64,000 bases of DNA from Monosporascus cannonballus (lineage: Eukaryota > Ascomycota > Sordariomycetes > Xylariales): NCBI GenBank assembly GCA_004154925.1, contig QJNS01000092.1:186001-250000 (forward strand). Direction: 5' to 3'. The notes beneath the pieces were generated by a model. That model searched no databases. It was not told the origin of the DNA and saw only the letters and a list, made by a program, of their open reading frames with translations. Made by a program: the position numbers and the translations under genes. How positions within the stretch are numbered: position 1 is the stretch's first letter; every line of letters begins with the position of its first letter. Shown in pieces: positions 47,121 to 58,894 of this stretch.

Positions 47121-48054
47121 TGACGAATTTTGTCGATTCAGCATATGGCCCTCCAACGTCTATATTTCACAAGTAATGAATGACCCAATAATGAGTATGG
47201 AAGTGGGTGCACCCTCAAGAGGTTGGCGTTCGGTTGGATTCTATACTAGGCGGTTACGATGTAGCTCCAATGCTGAGCTATGTACGAGTCATAGAGGGCA
47301 GATCTGTACAAAAAATGTCACCGTGTGACAATGCGACTGTCCACTTTGATATTCAACCACAGTGCAGTTGCTTGTGATTGTTGGGATTTGTTGCGGCGTC
47401 TGGGGTAACACTCAGTAAACCGCTGTTGATCCTGCAGAGTCCGGTAACACGAACTGTTTCAATATTTGTGAAAAACGCCCTGCCATTGCATTCAGACGCG
47501 CACCCCAATGGCTAAGCAAATTCGGATCTTTTAACCCGTCCCCCCACACGCTTGAGACTTGTTGTACCCAAGCCTGTATTCTTCTTCTACTCCAGAAGCC
47601 AATTGCAAGTCCCCGTCAGTAGTCGGTGAGTTTGTTACGTGGAGACCATCACCAAACTCTATTGTATGCACGCAATGCCAAGCTGCGCCTGCCCCATCGC
47701 TGCTCGGCAACCGAAGTAAACATCCTGGCCCCACTGTTCAACCACCCACCCGCGCCCGCCGCCCAGGCCTGATAAGGTAAGGAAGGGAAAGGATTGGTGG
47801 GAATGTCGCATGGCGTCCTTCACCAGCAGCGGTTCCGAGACCTAATCGACGATATCTGCGAAGACTTACTTCGGATTATATCGGGCTCTTCCTGCTCTGG
47901 AACCGCAGGATCGGAATCATCACGAGGAAGTATAATAACAACATTACCGCCATTGTCGGTTTCGCCGTCATCACCGCAGCTTTTGTCCCAGTGTGAGTTT
48001 GGGAATAGCGGCAAAGAGAGCAGAGAGTCGCACGAAGGAACCGAGATAGCAAGG
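47121..48054. other. Intergenic region upstream of the kinesin gene
   Basis: No gene supported. The kinesin frame stays open upstream to an ATG at 47803, so part of this stretch could code for an N-terminal extension, though its composition is less convincing. Confidence 0.4.
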
Positions 48055-50003
48055 ATGAGCGTCGCCTCCTTCCGCTCCTCGGCTTCGACGCCGTCGCTCC
48101 GCTCTCGCGATGGCCTCCTGCCGGCGCATCTCAGAACGGACAATGGAGCGAACGTGAGGGTGGTCGTGCGGGTTCGGGCTTTCCTGCCCAGAGGTACGTG
48201 CATAACGAAGAACTGGCCTACCTATCCGGTCGCTTCGGGAGGGCGGAGCAGCTTGGGACCGGATCGCGGTGTTCTGCGGAGGCTAACGATTGGTTTACGA
48301 ATCATACAGAGATCAAGCGCGGGGCAGAGTGTCTCATCAGCATGGACCCGAGGACACAGCGGACGACGCTCCACGTCCCCAACCACACCGACCCGGCCAA
48401 CGCGCGGTCGAGGTCGCGGAAGGTGATCGAGGAGAAGTCCTTCACGTTCGACAACTCCTTCTGGAGCCACGACCGGGACGACCCGCACTACGCGACCCAG
48501 GAGGACGTCTACAACAGCTTGGGCGAGGAGTTCCTCGACCACAACTTCGAGGGCTACCACACGTGCATCTTCGCGTACGGGCAGACGGGCTCCGGCAAGT
48601 CGTACACGATGATGGGCACGCCCGACCAGCCGGGGCTGATCCCGCGCACGTGCGAGGACCTGTTCCAGCGCATCGAGGCGGCCCAGAGCGAGACGCCCAA
48701 CATCTCGTACCACGTGCGGGCGTCGTACTTCGAGGTCTACAACGAGCACGTGCGCGACCTGCTCGTGCCCGCCGTGCCGAACCAGCCGCCGTACTACCTC
48801 AAGATCCGCGAGTCGCCGACCGAGGGCCCCTACGTCAAGGACCTGACCGAGGTCCCGGTGCGCAGCCTCAACGAGATCCTGCGGTACATGCAGGCGGGCG
48901 ACGCGAACCGCACCGTGGCCAGCACCAAGATGAACGACACGAGCAGCCGCAGCCACGCCGTCTTCACCATCATGCTGAAGCAGATCCACCACGACATGGA
49001 GACGGACGAGACGACGGAGCGCAGCTCGCGCATCCGGCTCGTCGACCTGGCCGGCAGCGAGCGCGCCAAGGCGACCGAGGCGACGGGCACGCGGCTCCGG
49101 GAGGGCAGCAACATCAACAAGTCGCTGACGACGCTGGGGCGGGTGATCGCGGCGCTCGCGGACCCCAAGCACCACCACCACCACCACCGGTCGAGCGGCA
49201 ACCGCGGGCTCCGCAGGGACGTGGTGCCGTACCGGGACTCGATCCTGACGTGGCTGCTCAAGGACTCGCTGGGGGGCAACAGCAAGACGGCGATGATCGC
49301 GTGCATCGCGCCGTCGGACTACGAGGAGACGCTGTCGACGCTGCGGTACGCGGACCAGGCGAAGCGCATCCGCACGCGCGCCGTGGTCAACCAGGAGGAC
49401 CACGTGAGCGCGGCGCAGCGCGACGCGCAGCTGTCGGCCATGGCCGACGAGATCCGCCGCCTGCAGCTCAGCGTCGGCGAGTCGCGGCGGCGCGAGGCGC
49501 GCGACGCCCAGGAGGCCGAGGACCGCCTCGACGAGTACCAGGCCCAGGTGAGCAAGATGCAGCGCCTCATGGAGGAGCAGAAGCTCGTCGCCGAGAGCAA
49601 GATCCGGTCCCTGCAGACCGAGAACGAGGCCCTGCGCCTGCACCTCAAGCTCGCCCTCGACAGCATCAAGAACCCCATCCCCGAGGTCATCGCCGCCGCC
49701 ACCGCCGCCGAGCAGGTCGGCGGGGATGCCGAAGGCGGCGCGGACGATAAGGAGAACGTCGGCCCCGCGGACGAGGAAGGCAAGGGGGCCAGCGGGAGGG
49801 AGAGTCTCGTGGACGAGGCGTACTTCGACGAGGACGACGGGTACTCGTCCGAGGTGTACGAAGAGAAGGCGAACGACGTCCAGGACTACATGCACGAGTT
49901 ACTGAAGGACCTGTCGCTGTTCAGGAGGAAGATCGGGGACGACAAGGACCGGTTCCTCGACGAGAGCTGGCGACAGCCGTTGGCTTCCGAGATCAATGTC
50001 TGA
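48055..50003 (+). CDS. Short kinesin-3 family motor
   Basis: Two exons, 48055-48193 and 48310-50003 (116-bp intron), give 610 residues. The motor domain begins with VRVVVRVRAFLPRE and includes P-loop GQTGSGKS at 137-144, switch I NDTSSRSHAVF, switch II DLAGSERAKATEATGTRLREG and the neck-proximal LSTLRYADQAKRI. A run of six histidines sits in a surface loop between switch II and the last motor helices. After the motor there is a coiled-coil stretch of about 100 residues and an acidic tail (ADDKENVGPADEE). The FHA, cargo-binding and PH domains of full-length kinesin-3 are absent, as in the shorter fungal kinesin-3 (UncB type). It is a probable plus-end microtubule motor for membrane transport. 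An in-frame ATG at 47803 would add 84 residues. Confidence 0.88.
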
Positions 50004-50272
50004 GCGGTCAGAAGAGATACGAGGGAATGCGTTCACGATGTATGTTACGAAAGGCTTGGTGGTGTCTGGAGTGCGAATTAGGTAGGAATAGGGGCCTAGC
50101 CGGCACGGTTTCATTTGTAAAAGTAAAAGCTGCGAAGATGCTGTCTAGTTTAGTACCAGAATCACGATAGGATAGGCTTCAGAACGAACTTACGACATTA
50201 AATAGTACCCTGCTTCCCTTTACTGACCCGCATCTGGGGGTGGTTGGCCTCGCGCTGATGATAATCGTTCAT

Positions 50273-51494
50273 CTACTTTGATTTGTGGTGCACGTTGCGA
50301 ACGAAAGCGCATAGGGGGTAGAGTGGTCCACTGAATTCCATGTCGTACCTAACAAGACAAAGTTAGCAACCAACCTATACGCAACCGTGCCATGAAGAGG
50401 CTACAACATACCAATAGTTAACAGCCACGCAGATACCATCTTCGGAACATGACTGTGAAACTTTGTGGTACCTTCCACAACGTGTCAGCGTGGACCCTGT
50501 TTTTCCTTCCAAGTATCCGGCCGGTATCAGCTCACCACATAGCAGGCAAATACAGCATATCTCCCGGATCCAGTGTGACCTCGAGGGGACGCGCGAGGTG
50601 GGAGTATCTCGTGCTCCGCCGGCCCGGGAGCTCGGGATCCCAGATGGCGAAGGGGACCGGATCGCCGCCCTCCTCCCTCCGCAACCGCAACTCCCCCGTC
50701 TCGCCGTCCCGGACGTACGACGCGGGCTCGAGCTCCCGCTCGTTGACGCACGGTTGGCATAGCGGCGGCAGCAGTATGAAGTGCTTCCTCCCCGCGACCT
50801 GCACGTACACGTTCTCGTAGTTGTCCTTGTGGAGCGCCGTCGTCGAATACGAGTTCCCTACCCACATGTTGATGGCGTCGGGCTCCTTGTCAAGAGCTAC
50901 GCGCGCGAAGGCGATGGACTTCTGGACCTCGGAGAACAGGCTCACGTACTCGTGGCGAAGGTTGTCGTTTTCTAGCGCATATCAGCGAGCTGGGAGAAAG
51001 GGAAGGAGCGGGGCGTGAATAGGGTCCAAGAAGCAGCGACTGCTCGATCTCCCCGTCGCTACATCAGTCTGCCCGTGCCGCTTTTGGGACGTACGTGTTT
51101 GCGCATACCTGACCTCCTCGTCGCCGCGGAACGAGGGGCCGAGCTCCTGTCTCCTCAGGTACAGGAGGAAGTCCTCGAACGGCTGGTCCTCCTCGTGCGG
51201 CTTCGCGAAGACGAGCTCGCCGTCCTCGGCCACGGTGGGCGCGTCGGCGTTCCCGAACGGCGTCACGGCGACGTTGACCTTGTGCCCGCTCAGGGCCTCG
51301 CGCAGGTACGCCGCCGTCCACCTCTTCGTCGCCGGCCAGTCGCCGGCGCCCTGCCGCACGACGAACGGCGTGTTCCTCGACACGTAGCGCATGAACTCCA
51401 GGGGGCTCGGCTCCTCGCTCAGCTCCTCCACGACCGAGGCGTTCAGCTCGTTGTACGTCGTGATGAGCTCCGCAAGTGGATCCGACGGGTCCAT
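50273..51494 (-). CDS. JMJD7-type JmjC (cupin-8) oxygenase
   Basis: Four exons, 51494-51095, 50971-50536, 50471-50412 and 50348-50273, give 323 residues. Splicing reconstructs family blocks that no single frame shows: VRYAQTQNDNLRHEY across intron 1, AMWYHKVSQSC across intron 2 and NYWYDMEFSGP across intron 3. The iron ligands are His181 and Asp183 (LHKDNYENVYVQV) and His281 (WYHKV). N-terminal motifs are PLEFMRYVSRNTPFVV and KVNVAVTPFGNAD. Human JMJD7 is a lysyl hydroxylase of DRG GTPases, using 2-oxoglutarate and oxygen; the fungal substrate is not established. The protein is soluble, with no targeting signal. The gene is convergent with the kinesin gene, 269 bp apart. Confidence 0.92.
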
Positions 51495-52358
51495 TTCACG
51501 GTAGGCCGTAAGTGCCGATATGTTCTCTTATCCTCCGGCTTATATAAATCTGGTGAAAGGAGCTAGTGAATGAATTGTATTACTAGCCCGTAAAAGATGC
51601 GTCCGGTGGCTGCACGCAAAAAGGCCGTTATGCTCAGCACAGTATGAAATGAATAAATACGAGAAGTTCTGGCGGAGCAAGTTGAAAACCTGTATCGCCA
51701 ACTCCGCTCTCCGCCCTATTCGCAATCCACTTCCAAATCGTGTCGGCTCCTCGAACCTGGCCGCTCAAGATCATGCAGCTGACGACGACGTTATTGAGCC
51801 CTTCAAACAGCCAATAAAGTCATATATCCGGTACACTTCCTGCACAACGAGGAAATTCTGTTTATCCATACGCTAAGTCATCGGGATCTAAGTGAAGAAT
51901 ACTCTGATGTAACATGTCAATAATAGTACTAGGTTGTCGACTATGATATCCATAAACTTGGTTACGGGATTCTCCGATAGTCTGCAGTAGTTGCCGCCAC
52001 ATCCGTCAGCCCAGCGGGATGGGGGCTACTTACACTACCTAGTAGGAGTATGTAACCTCGGGTCTAGCGATATCCATACATCGTGGGACTGTCCTACAGC
52101 TTCACCGATATGTACTCAAGCTCTCTATAGCTCTGCGTCATCGCAGCTGAAGGACCTTTAGGGGCTCATAGGGCCCATTTTGCTTGTGGTTCGTCGCATA
52201 TCGGATCGGAGCTCTGAATCTTTACCGTATTAAGTATTCGTATTGGCGTACATATGTTGATGCCCGCATGTAAATACTGTATGTTTGCATGTATGTAATA
52301 AGGCGGAGAGAGCCCATCGCAGCTCTTGAAGCTAATGTAGAGGAATGGATCATAGGTA
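51495..52358. other. Intergenic region
   Basis: The promoter of the JmjC gene and the left flank of the Tc1 element. No other gene seen. Confidence 0.45.
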
Positions 52359-52386
52359 CACTAATCGACCAAATGGACCCGTGCGC
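52359..52386. repeat. Left terminal inverted repeat of the Tc1/mariner relic
   Basis: The segment starts right after the TA dinucleotide at 52357-52358. Positions 52367-52386 are the reverse complement of 53688-53707 with one C/T difference. Confidence 0.8.
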
Positions 52387-52466
52387 TCAGACAACCCCGC
52401 CTCAAAACCGCGACCCATATTCCACCCATTTATACCTTCTTAATCCAATAACATAACAACCACCAT

Positions 52467-53463
52467 ATGGATTTGGATGAATCCGCTTCCGTTTTTGTCG
52501 CCGACCGTCGGCCTAATCAGGAATTCAGTCCGGAAGCCCGGGCCTTCATGGTTGGAGCTGTAGCTGCAGGTGCAACCCAGACCCGGGTAGCCGAAGCCAT
52601 GGAGACTGACCGTCAGCGTGTCGGGGAACAACTTCAACGCTTTATAACTTATAGAACGGTCCATGACCTGCCACGGGGACACCGTCGACACTTAATTCAA
52701 GGTCGCCTAGCTTCGCATCTCCATCATCTAGGCCGGCGTTATCCCCGGGATCCGTACCGTGAGCTCAAAAGCAAGGCGGGCACTAATATCAGCGCATTAA
52801 CGATAAAACGCTTCTTCCGCGGGCTCGCGTTAAGGAAATGGCGCGCCGCGAAAAGGATTAACTTGACGGCTGCTGACGCATTCAAACGGTTACGCTTCGC
52901 CAAAGAAACCCTCAAATGGAGCAACCGGGGGCACCTTTTGTTAATGCTTTGCTCCGACGAATGTTCCATACAAAACGTACCCGGCCGCCCGGGCCAATAG
53001 GTATTTCGCTTATCGTCAGAGCGCTATAAAAAGGACCTAGTAAATCCGGAAAGTCACGGGAAGGCTGCGTTTTCTATTATGATTTGGGGGATGATGTGGT
53101 AACGGGAGGGCGAAGGCGGTCTCTCTCCCATCGTCCTTTGCGAAGGAGATCCGGACTCGCCCGGCGAGGGAATGACTTCCCGGCGCTATATCGAAGCTCT
53201 TAAACGAGGCCTTTTTCCTTTTTACGAACCTGGTGATCCCTTTATTTAAAATAATGCTTTAATACATAAAGCTGCCGCCGTTAAGGAATTTTTCGAAAGA
53301 TACGGTATTTGGGTAGTCGAATAGCTACCACATTTGCCCGATCTGAACTTAATCGAACACTTTTGGCGCGCTTTAAAGGACAAAATCTACGAGATTAAGC
53401 CCGAATTCGGATACCTACTTGATAATAAAGAAGACCGTTACCGCGCGTTCGAAATAATTAAAA
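52467..53463 (+). pseudogene. Tc1/mariner transposase pseudogene
   Basis: It starts at ATG 52467. The first 177 codons are open and read as a Tc1-type DNA-binding region (EFSPEARAFMVGAVAAGATQ) plus the start of the DDE domain. A TAG after residue 177 and further stops interrupt the catalytic core. The C-terminal reading (HFWRALKDKI, near 53350-53400) is open up to a TAG at about 53470, with one internal TAG where the family usually has Trp or Gln. The changes fit C-to-T or G-to-A transitions. Confidence 0.8.
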
Positions 53464-53687
53464 ATGCGTAGTTATAACTTGATCTCCGCCTTGTGGTAAA
53501 GCTTATTAAGTCACTCCCTAATAGATTGAAAGCCGTTCGTCGCGCCCGAGGATGGTATACACGATTTTAAAAAGCAGCTTCAGGACTTCAAAATGATATA
53601 TATAGCTTCTTAATTAGATACGTTTTAATAAAGAAATGAATTGTTGAAGTTATAGGTTTAATATAGGGGGGGAGTGGATTGATGGGG

Positions 53688-53715
53688 GCGCACGGATCCA
53701 TTTGGTCCCCTGGTC
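53688..53715. repeat. Right terminal inverted repeat of the Tc1/mariner relic
   Basis: This is the complement of the left repeat over 20 bp (53688-53707), followed by 8 bp of weaker match and the TA target-site copy at 53716-53717. Confidence 0.8.
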
Positions 53716-54412
53716 TAAGTAAAAGACGGGGGGATGTGAGAGAGCAAGGGTGCCTTGTGATGACGCTATACAGTGGACGGCGAAATCGTAGAACCCGCGG
53801 GGTGTTTTTAGGAAAAGCTGCCACTGCAAGCTGAGATCCGTTGTCTCGGTCTCTCAGATAACACCCGCTATTGTACAGTAGTACTAGTCTACTAGGTAGA
53901 TGGCGCCGGGGCCACAGCAGTTGCTTACTTGCTAGGTAATTAATAAGAAACGCCCAAAATTGGCATGGAGCTAAGTGCGACCATCTTTCCGCTCCAATTT
54001 TGCCACCACCAATCGCTAAATTTTTAGGACGGGTCGGTCTTCTGTCTCGGCATGCCAAAGCTGGTTTTGCGAGCGACGCTGGCGCCATCTTGACTTAACA
54101 TAACTTCTTCATAAACCGTGGTAACTAGACACTTATTATATGGTCATGAGACCTCACCTGGAGACAACTGTGTTTCTCTACTTGTACATGATCGAGTACT
54201 TCCCAGGCGGGTAACACCACGGCGCAAGGGATCAATCTGTTGCCGTCTCAAGCTTCTATATACGAGCGCTCTTATACTATGAACCGCGTATACACGCATT
54301 CTTGATGGTTGCACGGTGTGAAAAGGCCTTTATGGCATCCAGGTTGGCACTGGAGACGGCGACGAAACCATTGTTAGAACCCCATTGGGCGGTTAAACCA
54401 AATGCGTGAAGA
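53716..54412. other. Intergenic region upstream of the SCAP gene
   Basis: No gene supported. It is the right flank of the transposon and presumably the promoter of the SCAP homologue. Confidence 0.45.
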
Positions 54413-57400
54413 ATGATTTGGTATATTCTCTATCCTTTCCGAGGGTATGTAAACCCATGCATGTCTTTTTACACCCCACGACCCTCGTCTTTCTTACCTT
54501 GATATATAAGATGTCCAGCCGTTCTCTAGCTAACTCACTGGGTAAAAAAAAACACAGGACATCAGAAGCTCCTGTTCTAGGACCGACGCATCCTATTCAT
54601 AGCACATTCACGCGATACGGGAGGTATGCTGCTCGCCACGTCGTGACGACCCTCCTGATCTCAGTGACGGTCGCCTCCATCCTCGTATACCCCTTTCCGT
54701 TCTTGTATAGCACCGACACCAGCAACGGCGCATCCAATCTTCCCCACCATGTCTGGACCGACGCTCAGCCTCTCGAAGATAAGAACGGGGTTGAGGCCGA
54801 CGTTCTGATGCGCTCCATATGGGTGCACGGTAGCTACATGCGGGCCCTTGAGAAGGATGTCCTGCTCGGCGCCCTCGAGCTCCAAGATCAGCTCCTAGGT
54901 CCGACAGCCCATTTCAACCCGCGTCAGCCACCTGGGACCGTCGAGGTGCCTGACCCGATGTCATCTGACCTGGCGCCGAAGCAACGCGACGCCTTCCATG
55001 TCGTCAATGGCCTGACCAACCAATCTTGGTTCTTCCACTCCCCCCTGCAGTATTGGTCGTGTTCTGCGGACGTCATAGCCCAGGATAATGACATTGTGGG
55101 GACGGTCAACGCAAGGAAGACGCAGCCGACGTCCGTCAATGTCACGTTGAGGCACTCCATCGTCTTCAGCGGCAAGAGATTTGAGGACCGACAGCTTGTG
55201 GCTGCGGATGCTCTCGTCGTAACCCTCATCCATCTTCGCGACTCGCCAATTGGTCGCTTGTGGGAGCAGAGAGCCAAGGTACTCTCAGAGACGATGGCCG
55301 ATAAGTGGCAGGTATATATTGCTGATGAACCATCTAGCAGGAACGGCCAGCTCTACGAGTTTCAGTTTCGGCCCATGTCAATTCCTGACGGGCTTGGTCT
55401 GGGAGTCGCATATTTGCTCACTCTAATGTACTGCTTGATCAGCCTCTCTAAGCTACGAGCTGTCAAGTCCAAGGTGGGATTAATGGTCACCGTTGTGGTA
55501 CAAATCTGCTTGTCCATGATGTCGAGCTTTACTATCTGTGCAATATTTAAGATCGACCTTTCGAGGATACCTTCATTTTCGTATCCCATCACCATCTTCT
55601 CCCTGAGTCTTGAAAATGTGTTCCGCCTCATCAACGCCGTCATACTCACCCCCTCAGAAGATAGCACCAGTAACAGGGTCGGTTATGCCTTTGGCGAGAC
55701 GGCACATGTGGCCCTTGCCGGTGTCGCACAAAATCTGTTAACCCTATATGGCTTGTCCAAGCTTGTGTCTCCTGGTGTTTCGGCATTCTGTACCTTTGCG
55801 GCGATTGCGCTGGTTGTCGACTTCTTCTACCTATCAACTTTCTTCCTTGCCGTTCTCAGCGTTGATGTACGACGAACTGAACTTAGTGATGCTCTTGCCA
55901 AGGCATCGTTACGAAGAAGCCGTAGGTCGTCTTCCGACCCGCAGACACGTCAAAGCTGGATCGATGCGACGCTACAGGGGAGAATTGCCCTCTCAACGCG
56001 AATTGCTGGTACGATCGTCACCGTCGGCTTCGTTCTCATCGCTCAGTGGCATTTCTTCGAGGGCCAGAGCGTGATGAGGGCACTCAGCAGGATCTTTCGT
56101 ATTTCATCCGAGTACAAAGAACCTAGCACACCTCGCTCATCTCTTTTGGTCGATGTTCATCAGGCCCGGAGCCCCACGTCGTGGCTTCGACTACAAGACC
56201 ACGAGACAGCTCGCGAAGTCATACATGTGATCAAGCCTGACGCGCACAGCTACGTCGCAAGAGTCTTCCATCCGCTCGTCTTCGTCCTGAAGGGTTCGGA
56301 CCGAATGCCTTCCATGAGGGAACGACTATTACCTCCAGCCGTCTACGACTTTATCCGCCACCATTCGGTTCATTTCGCCGTAACATTGCTTGTCATCGGG
56401 GCTGGTGTCCGCCTGTTGATGAACTACCTCCTATGGGACGAGTTGGCAGAGACTACCGGTGTTAGCAGTGCCAATGACGCCCCACTGCTTTCCGTGCAGA
56501 CATTGGACATAGGACACGCCTTGGATGTCGCCCTGATGGCGGCTTCATCTGATGGACACATCGTTTCCGTCGGGTTGGATAGACTGATTCGCGTCTGGGA
56601 TGTCAAATCTGGCGGCGACAGCTACGTGCTCATGGAGCAAGGCGACTCTTCAACCATTACGTTCCCGATATTGGCGATGTGTATCGACGACGAGTCTCAC
56701 TGGCTAGCTTTGTTGACATGTGACAAAATTTTGCTATGGAATTTATGTGAGCACCGGTGGGCTCCCACTGTGAAGTTGGATCCGCATCGACAGAAACCAG
56801 AAGCCTTCTTATTCTGCCACGACCCGTCCAGGGCAATGTCGCCTCTCCTTTTAATTCGGCGGGAAGGCGTCTTGGTCGAGATAGATGTGGATAAAGGTAC
56901 AGCAACTCCGTTTAGCCTAGCCGAAGAGAATGCCGTCGTCTCAGTAGGCTCTCTGACTAATAAGAGTAAGTAACCACTATAGCAATCATAAAGGGGCCCT
57001 ATATGCTTACGGATAATGAAGGTTCCACGAGGATCATGGCCTCGACGCGAGAAGGTCAGGCGTACATCATCAGTAAAAATGAATCTAGTTGGGACGCCGC
57101 CATTGTTGAGCTACCTCGTATGAGGGAGCGGGAATACCTCTCGATTGTAGCTCTGCCAGATTTGTCCTGCTTCCTCGCCATACGCTCTCAGTCTGTGGAC
57201 CTTGTAGATTCGCAATCTCAAAACGTGGTGCGCTCGTTTGAGACTGATCCGATCCAACCGAAATCTTTCAAATGTTTTCATTCAAGGCCAAGGCGGCAGC
57301 AATGTGGCTCTATCGGCGTGCGGACTCTTACATTTGCCTATCTGAACGCCTATACCCGCGACCTCGTGGTACAGACATATAACCCACAGTACGAGGGAGA

Positions 57401-57992
57401 TTCGCTTTGCTTCTGCAGCCCGGATCCATCTCAGAACAAGACATGTTTCTATTGGCAAAACTCGAAGGAGAGCAAGAGACGGATAGACGACCCGGGGGCC
57501 TGGGACGCTCTGCCTTCCAGGATACTCGTCGGAGTTCGGAGGAAGCGCCTCAAGAAACCGAGAGCCTTGGGATGCCAGCCCCACTCTCCACCACCCCGGG
57601 CCGGCAGCGCGATCAGGCATCGCCGCCGGGGGCGCAGCAGCGGCACCCACTCGGCGGCCGAAATCCGGACGCAGGGCGACTGGGAGGTCTGGATGTACTC
57701 GCAGCACGGCAAGCAGGAGACGTGGGAGACGGCGCCGCTCTGCCCGGACGCAGAAGACGCCCGGCACCTATACGTCACGAACCTCGGGCCCATGGTGCGG
57801 CTCGGCCGCTGCAGCGTCGCCATCGGCTTCAGCAACGTCATCAAGGTGGTCGTCGTCGGCCAGGAGCGCTTCGAGCGCGGCGACGACGCCCAGCTCGGCG
57901 ACGGTGTGCCCGCCGTCAGCAGCCGCAGGCGCAAGGGGCCGTCTACCGCTATGCGTACCCGGCCTTCCGTTCCTGCGGACTCTCTGGCGTGA
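54413..57992 (+). CDS. scpA: SREBP cleavage-activating protein (SCAP) homologue
   Basis: Three exons, 54413-54444, 54558-56965 and 57022-57992, encode 1136 residues. The 32-bp first exon gives MIWYILYPFRG, the conserved SCAP N-terminus, and it splices in phase to TSEAPVLGPTHP. Membrane helix 1 is at about residues 38-60 (ending PFPFLY). A large lumenal loop follows, then a sterol-sensing domain at about residues 290-450 (GLGLGVAYLLTLMYCLISL through DFFYLSTFFLAVL). The C-terminal half has WD40-like repeats (GLDRLIRVWDV near 683, LLTCDKILLWNL). SCAP escorts the SREBP precursor from ER to Golgi when sterol is low; in fungi the pathway also governs hypoxia adaptation. Intron 2 (56 bp) was chosen because a nearer acceptor would leave only 17 bp. 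Confidence 0.92.
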
Positions 57993-58894
57993 CACATGAC
58001 ACGACATGATATGGCATGATGTAATATGACATAGTATCAGCGATGTAGATAAGAACACGCACATAAAGGAGTCGGTGGCCTCTACGGGCGCACGATCCAT
58101 CGTATTTTTCGAAATGGGGTTCGGACTAGAGAAAAGGCAGGGACGGGCGCTAGAGACGGGGAACGACATCGGCCGTCCGTGCATTTCAGGGGTACGGGAG
58201 GGGTGGATCGGTGGTTGGACAGGACTGTGCGCGGTTATACTAGATATCTGGGCCGGGTTTGGTTTTACAGCGGCTCTCCAGTCGTCTCGGTTAGAGTAGA
58301 AGGAGTAACTCTGGGACTTGTCGGGGATACTGTTAAGCAGGCGTTTAAAATGCGAGTCCTCTGATGGGTAATTCAGAAGTCGAAAGCCGTAAGAGAATAG
58401 GTGTGCGTGGGTTTGCCAGTTTCAACTTGTAGCGAGTACCGTGTGTTTGTCTTGATTAGGTATTGGCAGAGGTGCCTAGACTATTAGAAACGCAGTAATT
58501 GAACAGGGAGGAGTTCTCCAAGAGGGTATGATGGAAGGATACACGGCCACGGGTTTTGGGTGTTATGCCCAGGAATACAAGCAGACTGGGATGCTTTCGA
58601 GCATTCAGTATTGTGTTTGCTACATCAACGCGTCTAATCTCACTTCCTATATATTTCGTGGTGGGAGAACGTTGTGGCTGCCTCTATTGAGTTCGAAGAT
58701 GCTCGCCCATGTCTGTCTAGCACATAAATAGGGGTTATCTCTCAGCAATTGGCTGTATGTGGCGGTTTAAGATATAGATATAACACGAGGCCCTCGAAAG
58801 TCGGCTGGGTCACCGAATCGACCGGCTTATATCTGTAGCAGAGCGGAGCACAAGGCTGCGGGGGTCATGCAACTCCGGGCTCGAATACCGGCCG
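57993..58894. other. Intergenic region
   Basis: The 3' flanks of the SCAP gene and of the convergent transporter pseudogene. No gene recognised. Confidence 0.45.

Larger units (their letters stand above)
52359..53715 (+). mobile_element. Degenerate Tc1/mariner transposon with inverted repeats and TA target sites
   Basis: The element is 1357 bp long, flanked by TA at 52357-52358 and 53716-53717. Near its ends, 20-bp inverted repeats (52367-52386 and 53688-53707; GACCAAATGG outermost) match at 19 of 20 bases, each set 8 bp inside the TA. The transposase remnant runs in plus orientation. An open N-terminal part (52467-53000, 177 codons) contains the HTH region and CSDEC, which fits the first Asp of the DDE catalytic site. 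It ends at a TAG. Later segments hold HKAAAVKEFFERYG and LPHLPDLNLIEHFWRALKDKI, the hallmark C-terminal Tc1 block with the last acidic residue, preceded by an in-frame TAG. Multiple stops make autonomous activity impossible. Confidence 0.85.

Noticed and set aside
48290..49750. 486-codon plus-strand frame inside the kinesin gene
   Set aside because: Out-of-frame shadow of the motor domain, rich in Ala, Arg, Gly and Pro; the true frame carries every kinesin motif.
48222..49895. 557-codon open frame antisense to the kinesin gene
   Set aside because: The kinesin exon is GC-rich with strong third-position bias, which leaves long open antisense frames. The translation has no recognisable domain and is dominated by Val, Leu, Arg and His.
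56966..56982. 17-bp intron at the second SCAP junction (GTAAGT...ATAG)
   Set aside because: Too short for spliceosomal splicing. The acceptor at 57020-57021 gives a 56-bp intron in the same phase.
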